Part shown: positions 13,192 to 24,348 of the stretch, in pieces
Position numbering within the stretch: position 1 is the stretch's first letter
How the letters are laid out: the number at the start of each line of letters is the position of its first letter
Assembly (NCBI GenBank): GCA_000349905.1
Contig: KB722766.1
Location: forward strand, 135,059 to 199,058
From: Volvariella volvacea V23
Lineage: Eukaryota; Basidiomycota; Agaricomycetes; Agaricales; Pluteaceae
Reading direction: 5' to 3'
DNA: 64,000 nucleotides
Notes under the pieces: model-generated
Databases searched by the model: none
Told to the model about the DNA's origin: nothing
Seen by the model: the letters and a program-made list of their open reading frames with translations, nothing else
Made by a program: the position numbers and the translations under genes

Positions 13192-13366
13192 CCATAGTTC
13201 TCGGTGAACGATTAAGAAAAGGATAGCGTATTCGTATAAAGATAATTCTATACTGTCCGTATTTCCCCCTGTGAGATACCCTAAATATGAACAGAAGGAT
13301 CTAGGACGCCGAACCCCAAGAATCCGTCGCGCATATAGTAACATCAACATCCAAAATACGCCTCAC

Positions 13367-14203
13367 CTAGAGCCCAGGCGTAAACCCTCCAAGTATACTA
13401 AAACACACCACCATAACACCCATAACCTGCACAGCCCTCAAAAACCCCGATTCGTTCCTCACTCTATCCAGCTCCCTCTCCGCCTCTTCAGCTCTTCGCC
13501 CCGCCACGTTCCGATAAAACGGGTCCAGGTTGTGGTAGTGTGCACCTGCGCCTGCACTTGCCCCAGTGCCCGTATAGTGTTGACCAGGACTGCTGTGCGT
13601 CCGATAAGAGTTGCGTGGGTGCGGTGTTGGCCGAGGTCGAGCGTGTTGTTCCCATGCGTAGCCTGCTCTGCGTGCTCGTGCCGGTGGAGCAGATCTGGTG
13701 TAGGGTGTTTGGGTAGCCAGCGCAGATGACTGGGATCCTTTGAGGCTCCTATCGTACGCACGCCTGCCGAAGAGACAACATAGTGATTAATTCAACGGGA
13801 AGGGAGGTGGCTGAGGCTGAGCGTACCGCTCTCGGTCATTGCTGAGGATAGAGTAGGCTTCGCTGACGGCGGTGTAGATGGCTTTCGAATTTGAGTCTTT
13901 GGCTACGTCCGGGTGATGTGTCTTGCTCAGCTAAACAATCATTGATATGTCAACAATTTGTCCCATCGCAATACACAGCGGGCATGTCTAACCTGATAGA
14001 AATGAGACTTGAATCACAGATCAGCACTCATCCTACGAAAACTAGGGAATACTGACTTTAATTTGTGCTTTCGAAGCATTATAGGGCACTCCTAATGTTT
14101 TGTAATGATCATTGCGTTGGTGAGAGGTGGAGAAATGACGAGAAAATAAGTTATTTGCTTGAAGAGTCCGGACACATCTAGAGGTGGAAGAAACAGAGAG
14201 CAT
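13367..14203 (-). CDS. Mitochondrial-type DnaJ (J-domain) protein
   Basis: Four exons (14057-14203, 13993-14007, 13827-13930, 13367-13763) give a 220-residue protein in a continuous phase. The N-terminus [15 protein letters not shown], then RHFSTSHQ, is rich in Arg and Ser without acidic residues, like a mitochondrial presequence. The J-domain follows: [22 protein letters not shown], then [13 protein letters not shown] with the HPD motif, and [18 protein letters not shown]. The C-terminus has one hydrophobic segment ([14 protein letters not shown]), so it may be anchored in the inner membrane. It should stimulate an Hsp70 ATPase. The second exon is only 15 nt and encodes SHFYQ of the J-domain. 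Confidence 0.88.
13993..14007 (-). other. 15-nt microexon of the J-protein gene
   Basis: Flanked by a 49-bp intron (14008-14056) and a 62-bp intron (13931-13992), both GT...AG. It encodes SHFYQ, which fills the gap between helix II and the HPD loop of the J-domain, so it is required for a normal fold. Confidence 0.85.
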
Positions 14204-14719
14204 GGGGTATGATGTTATGGTTTGTGTACTCCATCTCCCGTTTAGCCTATTTACTTTACACCGGAAATGCGGAAAATGGGACTGTCACAAGTGGCATAAT
14301 GCAGTCATCATAATCGTCTATTCATTAATCGTCATTGTCATTAACCTAGGTAGCTGTTGCAGTACGAAAAACAGTAAGCAAAAGAGATCACTGAATGTCT
14401 GGAGCAATGCCGATAGCTGTAATGTAAAAACGAAGTAAAGATCGGGATATCTGGTATTCAAGAAAATTGAAAAGGGAATCTGGATCGTTAGTTGGAGATT
14501 TGGTGAGTATGGAGGTCGAGAGGGAAAAGGGTCTTTCTAAATAGATCATGGTAGATCGTGACGTAGGCGGAGAGAATTAACATGGGTAGGTTTGAGAGAA
14601 GTGTTTGAGGGGAACATGGACGGTGCATGTATAGTTTTGATAGGTGGATAAGGGAGCAGACAGTTGGAATGAGTTGGAGAGGCACGAGGGGGTATGCGGG
14701 TGAAGTCGGCTGGACGACA
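14204..14719. other. Intergenic spacer
   Basis: About 515 bp between the J-protein start and the diacylglycerol kinase stop, both minus strand. Low-complexity, moderately AT-rich. No coding frame with support was found. Confidence 0.4.
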
Positions 14720-16238
14720 TCATGAACTTGATGACAACCATCCAAGGACCTTGAGGAAGCCAAGGATGCAGCCGCCAGAGATAATAGGCAATGTCAAGTT
14801 ATCGTCCAAAGAGCCCAAATCTGTTATGTGCAGGTTATTTCCTTAATCAGTTCGGCGCTCAAAATGGGACATGTCCGAAACTCACCTAAAGCCTCTGCAA
14901 CTCCGCTGACCAAGCCAGCAACGGCACTCACAGCAGTCAAGCCGAGCCATCCGCCAGTAGGAATGCTGCGGTGCAATGAGTGACCAACATTGGCCCCTCC
15001 TAAAGCTTGCATCCAACCTGGAGTGCTGACGGCACGTGCGCCTTGGCTCCAGGACCAAGTGATGTCGCTGCCTGTTCTGTAAGGCAAGAGGCATCCCCAG
15101 AATCCCGCAGCAATACAGGCACCAGTCACTGAGGCCGCAATAAACCCGGCTAAGGACTTTCTGGGTGCAAGGGGCAAGCGGAGGAAGGGTAATCGACGAG
15201 GGAGGCGTGGTGTACGTGAACCGAACATGCGACCGAAGGTTGAGGCAGCGGTGTCCGCCCATGAGAGGCTGCAGATAAGAACCCTTTCAGTTGATGAGCC
15301 CTATACTGCGCAAATTAAAGACTTACATTAATATAGATACGGTTGCTACATCAAGCGGATAGAAAGTGAGCGCAAAGTTGACGCCGAGTATATACCATAT
15401 CACGCCGTTTGTTGTTTTCTATGAGATTCCGTAAGTGCCACCAAACGAAATTTCGCTGAATGCGCCACGTACCTTTTCACTTTCACGCATAAGGAATCCC
15501 AAAACGCGCTCATACAAGCGCTCAAATGGTGGATACGATAGTCGGAGAATGTCGGCAGGAACGATGACCAACAACGCTGTCCACAATACAACAACAACAT
15601 TTTTCGGGTTTCCCCTCGATAACCAGAGGTATATAGTCAAAAAACCTAGACATGACACACAGCCATTGTTATCAGGAGCCGTAGCGTGATAAGGTGAAAG
15701 GAAAGGACGCACCTATCGATGAATGCAATAATTTACGGGGTATCTCCCAATCCACCTTCTTTTCATTATTCACGCCTGCAGATGCTGGTGCTTTAACCGC
15801 ATGTCCGTTGGCACCGTTAGCGTGTCTGTCCGTATGTCCATTTGCCCGACCATTTGTCTGGGCCTCTTTCGCGACCGCAGTCCCATTAGAAGCGTGTCCA
15901 TCCTCGACAATCTCCTCTGTTTCTGTTTCCTCGGGGAGAACTTCCCCCATTTCCAGAGCCTCCGCGGGGTGGCCGAGTTCTTCTAATCTCCTAATGACCT
16001 TTCTAGTAATGTTTTTGACTGCCTTCCCGTCAGGCCCCAGTGTCGAGGCTGTGAAAGCTACGCGAGGAGAAGGTGAACGTTTGCTGACTGAAGGTGTCGG
16101 AGATATTGAGGAAGCTGTGGAGAGAGAGCGCCTCCTGCGAGGCTGATAGGTTTCGGCTTGGTCGTGTGCAACGAGGTCGCGGGCTGTCATAGTCAAGAGA
16201 TGATTGTGCTGGTTAGGGAGTGTGGCAAACGACCTCAC
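14720..16238 (-). CDS. DGK1: CTP-dependent diacylglycerol kinase
   Basis: Multi-exon minus-strand gene ending LKVLGWLSSS at 14720. The long first exon (16238 to about 15740) encodes a hydrophilic, Ala/Asn/Gly-rich N-terminal region, then VDWEIPRKLLHSSIG, which opens the kinase domain. It continues with FLTIYLWLSRGNPKNV, PADILRLSYPPFERLYE, NGVIWYILGVNFALT, SWADTAASTFGRMFGSRTP and DDNLTLPIISGG. These match the Dgk1/dolichol-kinase-like CTP transferase family, multi-pass ER or nuclear membrane enzymes making phosphatidate from diacylglycerol with CTP. In yeast this opposes the Pah1 lipin. An alternative start is the Met at about 16190. A dolichol kinase-type assignment is possible but less likely. 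Confidence 0.82.
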
Positions 16239-16500
16239 ACCACGGGGAGGTTGATATTCAAGGCAGAATAGGACGGCACAGGGGCAAGGATAACTCCGAG
16301 GTGGGAGAGGTCAAGAAGCGACATTCCGTCAAATCACAAACCAGTCCAAATCTGACCAACTGCACAGGCACAAACCTTCACAGCCACTGTGATGGCCGAG
16401 TGCTGGCGTATTCGTTACAATTACTTCATTCAGGGAGCGTAAGCCACAGGCATGAATCATAGCATAGCACAATCAAGGGTAACGATCGCTATCGTGCATT

Positions 16501-17280
16501 TTAATATACATATCCCAGAATTTTGCCTCCAACGTTCTTACGACGAGCCTCTTCGTGGTCGAGAATGCCGGAAGAGGTGGTCTATGGGCGCATCAGCAAA
16601 CGCTCAAGGACGGGCAACTAAAACGTACCAGGATGATGATACCGAAACCACGAGCGGGAAGGAGCAAGTTGACCCAGCTCTCAATTTGGGTCACCTGGAT
16701 GTTGAAACGGGGAGAGATAACTCCGGTCTTGTTCAATCGGCCGTTCAGCTGAACTACAATCTTCCCGGCGCGATGGTCATCAATGATTTCGAATTCACCA
16801 ATGTAGCCTGGAATAGGTTATCAGCATGCATTCCATACGGATTCGTGGTAAATGCGAGATAGAAAGATATAGTCACTTCAGTGAACTCGTCCTCATCGAT
16901 GATGCGAAGACACGTTGTTTGGTTACGAGTGACAAAGTTCATTTATATTTCGGAGCATTAAAACGGAAGGCGCGTAGGAAGATTGGAGGCTCCAACCGCA
17001 GTTATAACTCCGAGGCGGAATAATGAAGTGATGCAAAGGAGATGCTCACCATGACGCTGCATGACACTCAGGAACTTAACGACGACCTTGGAAGATGGGC
17101 GAATAAGAACCTGGCGCTTGCCACGGCGCTCGGCATTGACAATGTTGTTCTGACCGACGGGTTAAGGTGGCAGTCTCCGACAGAGTTCAGAAGTCATACC
17201 AAGCAGTCGTTCTATTCAAGTTAGATTGATCTCGTCCACAAAACCAAGAAAAGACTCACAAGGACAGACACTCGGACCAT
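16501..17280 (-). CDS. RPS22: 40S ribosomal protein uS8 (Rps22/RPS15a)
   Basis: Five exons (17260-17280, 17200-17211, 17050-17149, 16629-16807, 16501-16581) give exactly 130 residues, the family length. The sequence starts [31 protein letters not shown] and continues [46 protein letters not shown] and [19 protein letters not shown]. It is a structural protein of the small subunit that binds 18S rRNA. The gene is head-to-head with the eS17 gene (start codons 424 bp apart), a likely shared promoter. Its fourth intron, 242 bp, is about four times longer than the others. Confidence 0.96.
17200..17211 (-). other. 12-nt microexon of the uS8 gene
   Basis: Encodes NDCL, the conserved LND-x-L segment near the N-terminus of uS8. 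It sits between introns 17212-17259 and 17150-17199, each with GT...AG ends. Skipping it would remove four conserved residues without changing the frame. Confidence 0.9.
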
Positions 17281-17704
17281 TTTTGGGAGTTTTTGGAATG
17301 AGAAGGATGGTACTGATCAATGTACAACGAGATCGCAATGTAAGTACAATTATGAACCCAGAATGAGTGTCGTGCTACAGAAAGCGCGAGTCAAACGGGC
17401 TGTCGGCCAGAGTGGAGTGCGACATGACACAGTAGCCACATGTTGAGAAGCGCAGTCATTTGTCCCAGCGACACCAAAGACAGATACGAGCAATAATCAC
17501 CTTGGCAAAAGTCTTGAGGAGCGTCGAGGACGGTGAAGGCGGACTGATTTCCTGGCAATTTCAATTTGACGCAAAGTTGGGCTGGGGTGGCTCAGCCACA
17601 GCTGTATAGCACCAGACAAGCCACCTCGGAATTATCCGAACTCTCGCATCCTCCTGTAACGTGCAAGTCCCCTCAACGACACTTCCGACGACAAGAAAAC
17701 CAAC
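17281..17704. promoter_or_regulatory. Shared divergent promoter of two 40S ribosomal protein genes
   Basis: 424 bp between the ATG of uS8 (minus) and the ATG of eS17 (plus). No other coding frame is present. Head-to-head placement suggests coordinated transcription. I did not identify a specific factor site with confidence. Confidence 0.6.
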
Positions 17705-18381
17705 ATGGTATGTCGCTTTATTGTCATCCACGTAGCTTGGAGGGCTTAAATCATGCCGTGCAATAGGGCCGCGTTCGTACCAAAACCACCAAGAGGGCTT
17801 CCCGCGTCTTGATCGAAAAATAGTCAGTCTTGACGGCCATTGAGGCATCATTCACCCTGGCCTAACGAGTAACCCTCCCCCCATCAGCTACCCCCGCCTC
17901 ACTCTCGATTTCCACACCAACAAGCGTATCATCGATGAAGTCGTGCGTTGACGTCTTTTGTTGGATTGGGGAAGGATTGTCGAAATTGATATGTCTCTGG
18001 CAGGCTGTCGTCCCCTCGAAACGTCTCCGCAACAAAATCTCCGGGTTCACAACCCACTTGATGAAGCGTATCCAACGCGGCCCCGTTCGTGGTATTTCAT
18101 TCAAGCTCCAGGAAGAGGAGAGAGAACGCAAGGACAACTACGTTCCCGAAGTTTCTGCTCTTGACACTAGCGTAAACCAGTTGGAGATTGATGAGGACAC
18201 AAAGGTGCGTAGCAATAGCTTACTTCACCTACATTTGCTGACATTACTCCCGCAGAAATTGTTGACACACCTCAACTTCGACAACATCCCCGTCCAAGTC
18301 ATTCCTCTCGTTACGGCTCAACCTGAACGACCACCAAGGCGTGGGGACAAGAGGTCTGTTCCCGGCGCTGCCAGATCGTAA
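17705..18381 (+). CDS. RPS17: 40S ribosomal protein eS17
   Basis: Five exons (17705-17707, 17767-17822, 17888-17942, 18004-18204, 18256-18381) give 146 residues. The protein reads [74 protein letters not shown] and [11 protein letters not shown], which is diagnostic. The first exon consists only of the ATG, followed directly by GTATGT. The C-terminal tail, rich in Arg and Pro, is typical of the variable end of fungal eS17. It is a component of the small ribosomal subunit head, divergent from the uS8 gene. Confidence 0.96.
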
Positions 18382-18675
18382 TCACCCGGCTAGAAAAGGC
18401 GGTTATGGTTGGGGCGTTATGTTGTGTTTGTATTCCATTGCTTTGGGGAAGGTAGTTTTCCCGATATGCATTCTTATGAAAGCCGCAGCCATCTCCTTCA
18501 CGCTATGATAATACCAAGCACGTTTCTATGATGCAAATCAGGGCGCTGTAAGCTCAGTTTTGGTGTACAAACAGTCAGATAAGTGGCTTTCAGGGGTGCT
18601 ACATGATCCATACATATAAACTGCGCGCATGATTCCCGAACGACCTATCCAATGCAAAGATGTGTCTTCCGACTC

Positions 18676-20882
18676 TCAATTTCGTTGCTTTACAACATCC
18701 TGGAGTTGTGTCTTTGGTATAGCAGCTGCAAAAGCTTTTCTCGCAAGCCGTGTTTGGGTCTTCTGCTCGTACGCATATGCAAAGCCAATGAGGTCGAGTT
18801 CAGACCAAGCAGTTCCTAGGAACGAGAGTCCAAATGGCACGCCTGGGGCTGGGTATACAGTTTGAGGACCAGCGCTCCCAATGATAACGTCATCTGGGAA
18901 GAAACCAAGTGGTACTTCAAAAAGGATGGGCATCTAACAGGATTCGAGCGGAAATATTTACTAACCAGTAACGATTGGGTATCCTGCGATGGCTGGGGGT
19001 GCATACATCAGACTACCTTTTTCGCCGGGCATGCCCCATTCTCATTGCTTACCTGCTGGGGTGGACGTAAGGCCAGGCGTAGGAAGCACAAGCGCATCTA
19101 AATTGTGCGCTTTGAGGGCGGCATCGATTCCTCTGCTTTGTCCTAGTTGCTTGTCGAACTCAAGGGCTTGGAAGAACGTTGAATTGAATCCGTTGGTTGA
19201 TTGTGCTTCAATCAAGCTGGGTATATGCATCGTCAGCGTGCATATAGGATGTAAATTGAGCCTTGGCTCTTACATAGATTGATCACGGAAGCCCGGTGGG
19301 CGTTCCAAAGGCTGATTATCATTGTTGAACTTGATCAGGTCCTCTAGGCTTCGCACCCCAGATGGGTTTGCCACCAGAGAGGCGTACCACTCATTCAATT
19401 GAATCTGAGTGCACAGGCGGAGCAAGCGAGTTTAAACACCGAATACAGTTCGTGAAGACGGTGTTACCTTGAAATCCACATCCAAAACGAGCGTCTCGTT
19501 ATTCGACACAGCAATCTCATCTGCAGACGGCAAATCCGCGGGGTCAACAATCGTCGCACCCAGACTCTTAATTGTCTTCAACGCTCCCTCAAATGCAACA
19601 TTGATGGAAGGATCATTTCCCGTAATGGAATCGTCCAAAAATACGCGACGTGGGACTCCGATCCGTTTTCCTCTCAGTGCGTTCTTATTCAGAGCTTTTG
19701 TGTAATCGGGGAGTTTAGCCGGTTGGGCGAGGGTGAAGTTGTCGTTTGGATCTTTCCCTGCGATGATGGAGAGGACAATAGCGGCGTCGGCTATGGATCT
19801 GGTCATTGGCCCGACAGTATCTTGGTGAGCAGAGATGGGAATCACTAGAGCGAGGAAATTCTATGCGTTAGCAAGTCTATGGTGAAGAGGGGGTGAGTAC
19901 ATTACCTCCCGCTCTCGATGTTAACCCAAGCGTAGGCTTAATTCCAGCTATATTATTGTTGCTGGACGGACAAGTGATACTCCCATCGGTCTCAGTACCA
20001 AGAGTCACTGCAGCTAACCCGATGGATGCAGCCACTCCAGAACCTGATGATGAGCCGCACGGGTCAGCATCGGGAAAGTATGCATTGGTGTTTTGGCCTC
20101 CTCGTCCAGACCACCCTGAAGCGACGTTTCCTCTGAAATGCGCGAATTCCGATAGATTCGCTTTGCCTGGGGAATAGCAAGGTTTACCAGAGTTTTAGTT
20201 CAGTACGAAACCTTATTGCCTACCAAGTAGGATGGCGCCAGCTTTCCGAAGGCGCTTTACAACTCCAGCGTCACCAGGTACCACGGAACCAAGAAGGCTG
20301 AAGGACCCAGCAGTAGTATTCATTCCTTGAACAAGGAGGTATTGAGCTAATTTGGTCACATACCATGCAACCCGAAGTGGCTCACCTTCTGATGCAATTG
20401 TGGCTATGTTATCCTATATAATTTGTTCAGAACACCGTCAGAATCAATGTATAGTGATCGAGTAACTGAATCACCTTTAAAAGCACTGGAATTCCATGCA
20501 GGGCACTTCGCTTGCCTTTGGTCTTTCGTTCTGTATCCAACGCCGAAGCCTGTGCTAATGCAGAAGGATTCAACTCCAATACTGCACGCAACGCAGGTCC
20601 TTGAAGGTTAACTTCTTCAATGCGAGCAAAATATGCCTATGTGCTGTCATCAGCATGCCTTGATTACGAATATAAAGAATAAAGACCTGTTACCTTGACA
20701 AGGTCGACACTGGTAAAATGTCCAGCGTCTAGACCAGCCTGAAGCTCTTGAACTGATGCTTCATATAGGTCTGGAAATTGGACCTTTTCGTTCCTAGAGG
20801 TAGGGCGGATTGAGGTCGCGTGGGCAAAGAATGAGAGCAGTAAAAGCGACAGGGCCAACAACGACCTGCAAGGGAGGAGCAT
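18676..20882 (-). CDS. Secreted amidase (amidase signature family), copy 1
   Basis: Multi-exon gene starting MLLPCRSLLALSLLLLSFF, a clear signal peptide, then KVQFPDLYEASVQELQAGLD. The catalytic core contains GSSSGSGVAASIGLAAVTLG followed by TETDGSI, the serine-rich amidase signature, with KANLSEFAHFRG upstream supplying the Lys of the Ser-cisSer-Lys triad. HQDTVGPMTRS and GKRIGVPRRVFLDDS follow. The last exon ends IPKTQLQDVVKQRN. Members hydrolyse amide bonds; the substrate is not predictable. Cys replaces the usual Gly or Ser just before GSSSGSG (DADPCGSSS). It is the first of three tandem copies, all minus strand with matching intron positions. Confidence 0.88.
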
Positions 20883-21612
20883 CGCTGTCAGAAGTCGTAT
20901 GTTATAATCTCGACAATGTACAGGGGTGGCAGTAAGAGGAAGGAGAGAATTGATATGAACCTCCAGCCAAAGCGCGAAGACGCGCTACTGTACGGGAACC
21001 CGGTGTTTTCAAGAAGTTGGCCGGACTTCTCAAATTCTCTGGGGTGCCGTGAAGTCATTTCAAGAAATGGGGGTTATTATTCTCAGGGTGGGTTGAGAAC
21101 CTCGCTCCTTATATGCTGAGTTCGCAGAAGGATAAGCGAGATTAATGGCAGAACGAGAAGAGAGAGCAGGGAAGCTGGTGCATCCAAACCCACGCGTGGA
21201 CATGATGGAAGCCGATATCCATCATGGCATGGGGAAAGAACGCGAATAATTAGCACTATCACGTGGACTTGGACATAGGCAACTTCAAATTCGACTACTA
21301 CTAGCCGAACCGTTGCTCCTTCAGTGCGACATTAGTGCAAGTCAGCATCGAGATAGATTGGGTGCATAGGCTGCGGTAGCGCTCAATTCCATATAAATAA
21401 ATTGTATAACCCCACTGGTAATGTTCATAAACGGTTCCTGGGCCTGCAGTATCTGATGGCGAGTTTCGGGCATAATGACGAAAGTACACGCGCAAACACG
21501 TATGGAGTCCAAGAATACGTGCCACATTCCAGCCTGAGTATATTACTAGCCTGCAGTTGTGCCAATGCATCAACCTCTAGACTGTAAAACCAAAGCTTGG
21601 AATAAACGCCTT
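20883..21612. other. Intergenic region upstream of amidase copy 1
   Basis: About 730 bp. It contains a CATATAAGG element on the minus strand near 21110 that could serve copy 1 at a distance. No supported coding sequence. Confidence 0.35.
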
Positions 21613-23818
21613 TCAGTTTCTCCCCGCACCCGTGACAACATCTCGCAACTGCGTCCTAGGAATAGCAGCCGGATATGCCTTTCTAGCAAGTCTCGTCCGG
21701 GTCTTCTGTTCATACGCATACGCGAAACTAATGAGGTCAAACTCCGACCAAGCGGTGCCCAAGAAGCAAAGTCCAAACGGCACGCCCGGTGCTGGGTATA
21801 CAGTTTGTGGGCCAGCAGGACGGATAGGGACGTCATCTGGGTAAAACCCGAGGGGCACTTTTTGACGTGTGAGCGTTTCCAGAGATTCAGGACGGACAGG
21901 AATATCACATACCAATGACAATTGGGTAACCTGCGATGGCTAGAGGTACCCATAGGTTGATTCAAGACCAGTTATTCAACGAAACACTATTCGCTTACCA
22001 GCTGGGCCGGGTGCGAATCCTGGAGCTGGGAGCACCAAGGCATCCAGGTTATGGGCTTTAAGCGCGGCGTCGATCCCTCTCGTTTGACCCAGTTCTTTAT
22101 CAAAGGCCAGAGCCTCAAAGTATGTTGAGTTGAATCCTTTTGTCAATTCTGCCTCGATTAAGCTGTACGCGTAGGCTTTATCAATAGTTATATATCGCCT
22201 GCCATCTTCAGACTTACATGGATTGATCTCGGAATCCCTCTGGACGCTCAAGAGCCTCATTGTTGTTATTGAATTCAATAAGGTCTGCTAGACTCCGAAC
22301 TCCGGATGGGTTATCTAAGAGAGATGCGTACCATTCGTTCAATTGGACCTGGATACGAGATGTACAGTGTAAGTTAGGGTGTGTAGTTTCTTCGAACACA
22401 AGAATCACCTTGAATTCTACATGCATAACAAGGCTCTCATTCTTAGAGACCAACATTTCATCCGCAGATGGCATGTCCGCAGGATCTACAATTGTCGCGC
22501 CCAAGTCCTTGATTGTCTTCAACGCCTTCTCGAATGTTACACCGACAGAAGGGTCATTTTTCGTGATAGAGTCGTTCAGAAAGACGTGACGGGGGACTCC
22601 AATTCTCTTTCCTTTCAATGCGTCCTTCTTCAGCGCTTTCGTGTAGTCGGGTATCTTATCCGGTTGAGCGAGGGTAAAGTTATCATTCCGATCTTTGCCA
22701 GCAATTATAGAAAGAACGAGAGCCGCGTCTGTCACGGACCTGGTCATTGGACCTACAGTATCTTGATGAGCAGCTATGGGGATAACTATTTCAAAGTTTG
22801 TTAACATTAAGTGCCCCCCTTCGTGATTCGTAGTCCTACCTCCTGCCCTCGACGTCAATCCCACCGTAGGTTTAATCCCAACAACGTTATTATGGCAGGA
22901 AGGATACGTGATACTTCCGTCCGTCTCGGTCCCAAGAGTAACTGCAGCCAAACCAATCGACGCAGCTACTCCAGACCCTGATGATGAACCACTCGGGTCA
23001 GCATTTGGAAAGTACGCGCCCGCATTCTGGCCACCTCTCCCGGACCACCCAGGAGCAAGTTCTCCTCTGTAATGTGAAAATTCGGATAGGCTGGTCTTAC
23101 CTGAGAACAGTGGAAGGTTTAGCTCTGGATCATCGTGACGTTGCTTGGGGGTTGTGGGAACCTACCCAATAGGATAGCTCCTGCTTTTCGAAGACGTTTT
23201 ACGACACCGGCATCTTCAGGCACTATAGATCCCAACAGGCTGTAGGACCCAGCTGTGGTGTTCATCCCTATGACGGGTGTCAGAAGTCGACATGATCCCC
23301 CTGCTGCGTAGGAGTTGCACACCTTCTGACGCAACAGTAGCTATATTGTCCTAGGAATTCTCATTTAGAATTGACTGGTCTACTCACTATCGGATATAGC
23401 GCTCACCTTCACCAGTATCGGGATTCCGTGTAAAGCACTTCGTTTCCCCGTTCTCTTCCGTTCATTGTCCAAAATAGCAGCTTGCGCCAGTGCAGACGGA
23501 TTCAATTCTAACACCGCACGCAATGCAGGGCCTCTAAGATTGACTTCCTCAATACGAGCAAAGTACGCCTAAACCCCAAAATGTCAGCTATTTCGAGCTC
23601 AACTAGAACAAGCTGACAGTGTCCAAGTTGCTCTGCATACCTTGACAAGATCTACGCTGGTATAATGGCCAGCATCCAGACCCGCTTGAAGTTCTTCGAC
23701 CGATGCCTCATACAGGTCTGGAAACTTGGCCACAGCTTTTGGAGAAAAGCATGCTGGTGTCGTGTAGATGAGAAGCGAAAAGAGTATGAGCGATAGGGGT
23801 AGTCTACAAGAGCCATTG
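21613..23818 (-). CDS. Amidase signature family protein, copy 2
   Basis: Same architecture as copy 1: KFPDLYEASVEELQAGLDAG, NADPSGSSSGSGVAASIGLA, HQDTVGPMTRSVTDAALVLS, GKRIGVPRHVFLNDS, ALKAHNLDALVLPAPGF and a last exon ending at 21613. The catalytic serine region is intact. The N-terminus is odd: the hydrophobic segment LPLSLILFSLLIYTTPAC lies in the domain frame, but the nearby ATG (about 23815) is one base out of frame with it, and I see no in-frame ATG just upstream. A short upstream exon, a recent frameshift or a non-secreted product are all possible. One intron near 22360-22410 happens to be open in frame. Confidence 0.75.
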
Positions 23819-24348
23819 TCGTGAGAATACGCGCATTGCTATATGCGGTGGCCGAACTAAGTGAAAGGTTGAACCAACCTCCAATTATGGCGATACCGTG
23901 AAGTCTCATTCCGTACGGCGGTGCCACCATCAAGGTGGTGAGTAGCTTTCTCTAGTGTCATCTCCGGGTATAATGCTAGTCCCGCTTTGAGCAAGGTTTG
24001 CTCCTGAGGTCGCAGAGGCACGGACGTACAGTCTACAAATCGGACGGGCGAGATTGCAACAGGACAAGCCAATGAAGGGACGACTGCGGCTCGATTCAGA
24101 CTCTCCGTGGGGAACTGAGCGTCCATCAGATGACATCATAGGAATTTGTTCAAGTTCGTGATTCAATACAACTCGAAAATGAAGATATCACAACTCCCTT
24201 GGGCATGGCCATTAGCGCGAAACGAGGTCAAGCATATCTGGGTTCTCAACATATCCTCCAACACAAATACTCATTACGACGTTTCAAAGTTACATAACAC
24301 CGTAGAGTGTGGCCAAACTTCCCTGTCTTATAAAGGCATTCACACCTC
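23819..24348. other. Intergenic region upstream of amidase copy 2
   Basis: About 530 bp with short frames only. If copy 2 has an extra 5' exon restoring its start codon, it would lie here. Confidence 0.35.

Noticed and set aside
13271..13729. Plus-strand 152-codon frame
   Set aside because: Antisense of the last exon of the J-domain protein, which has clear homology and splice structure.
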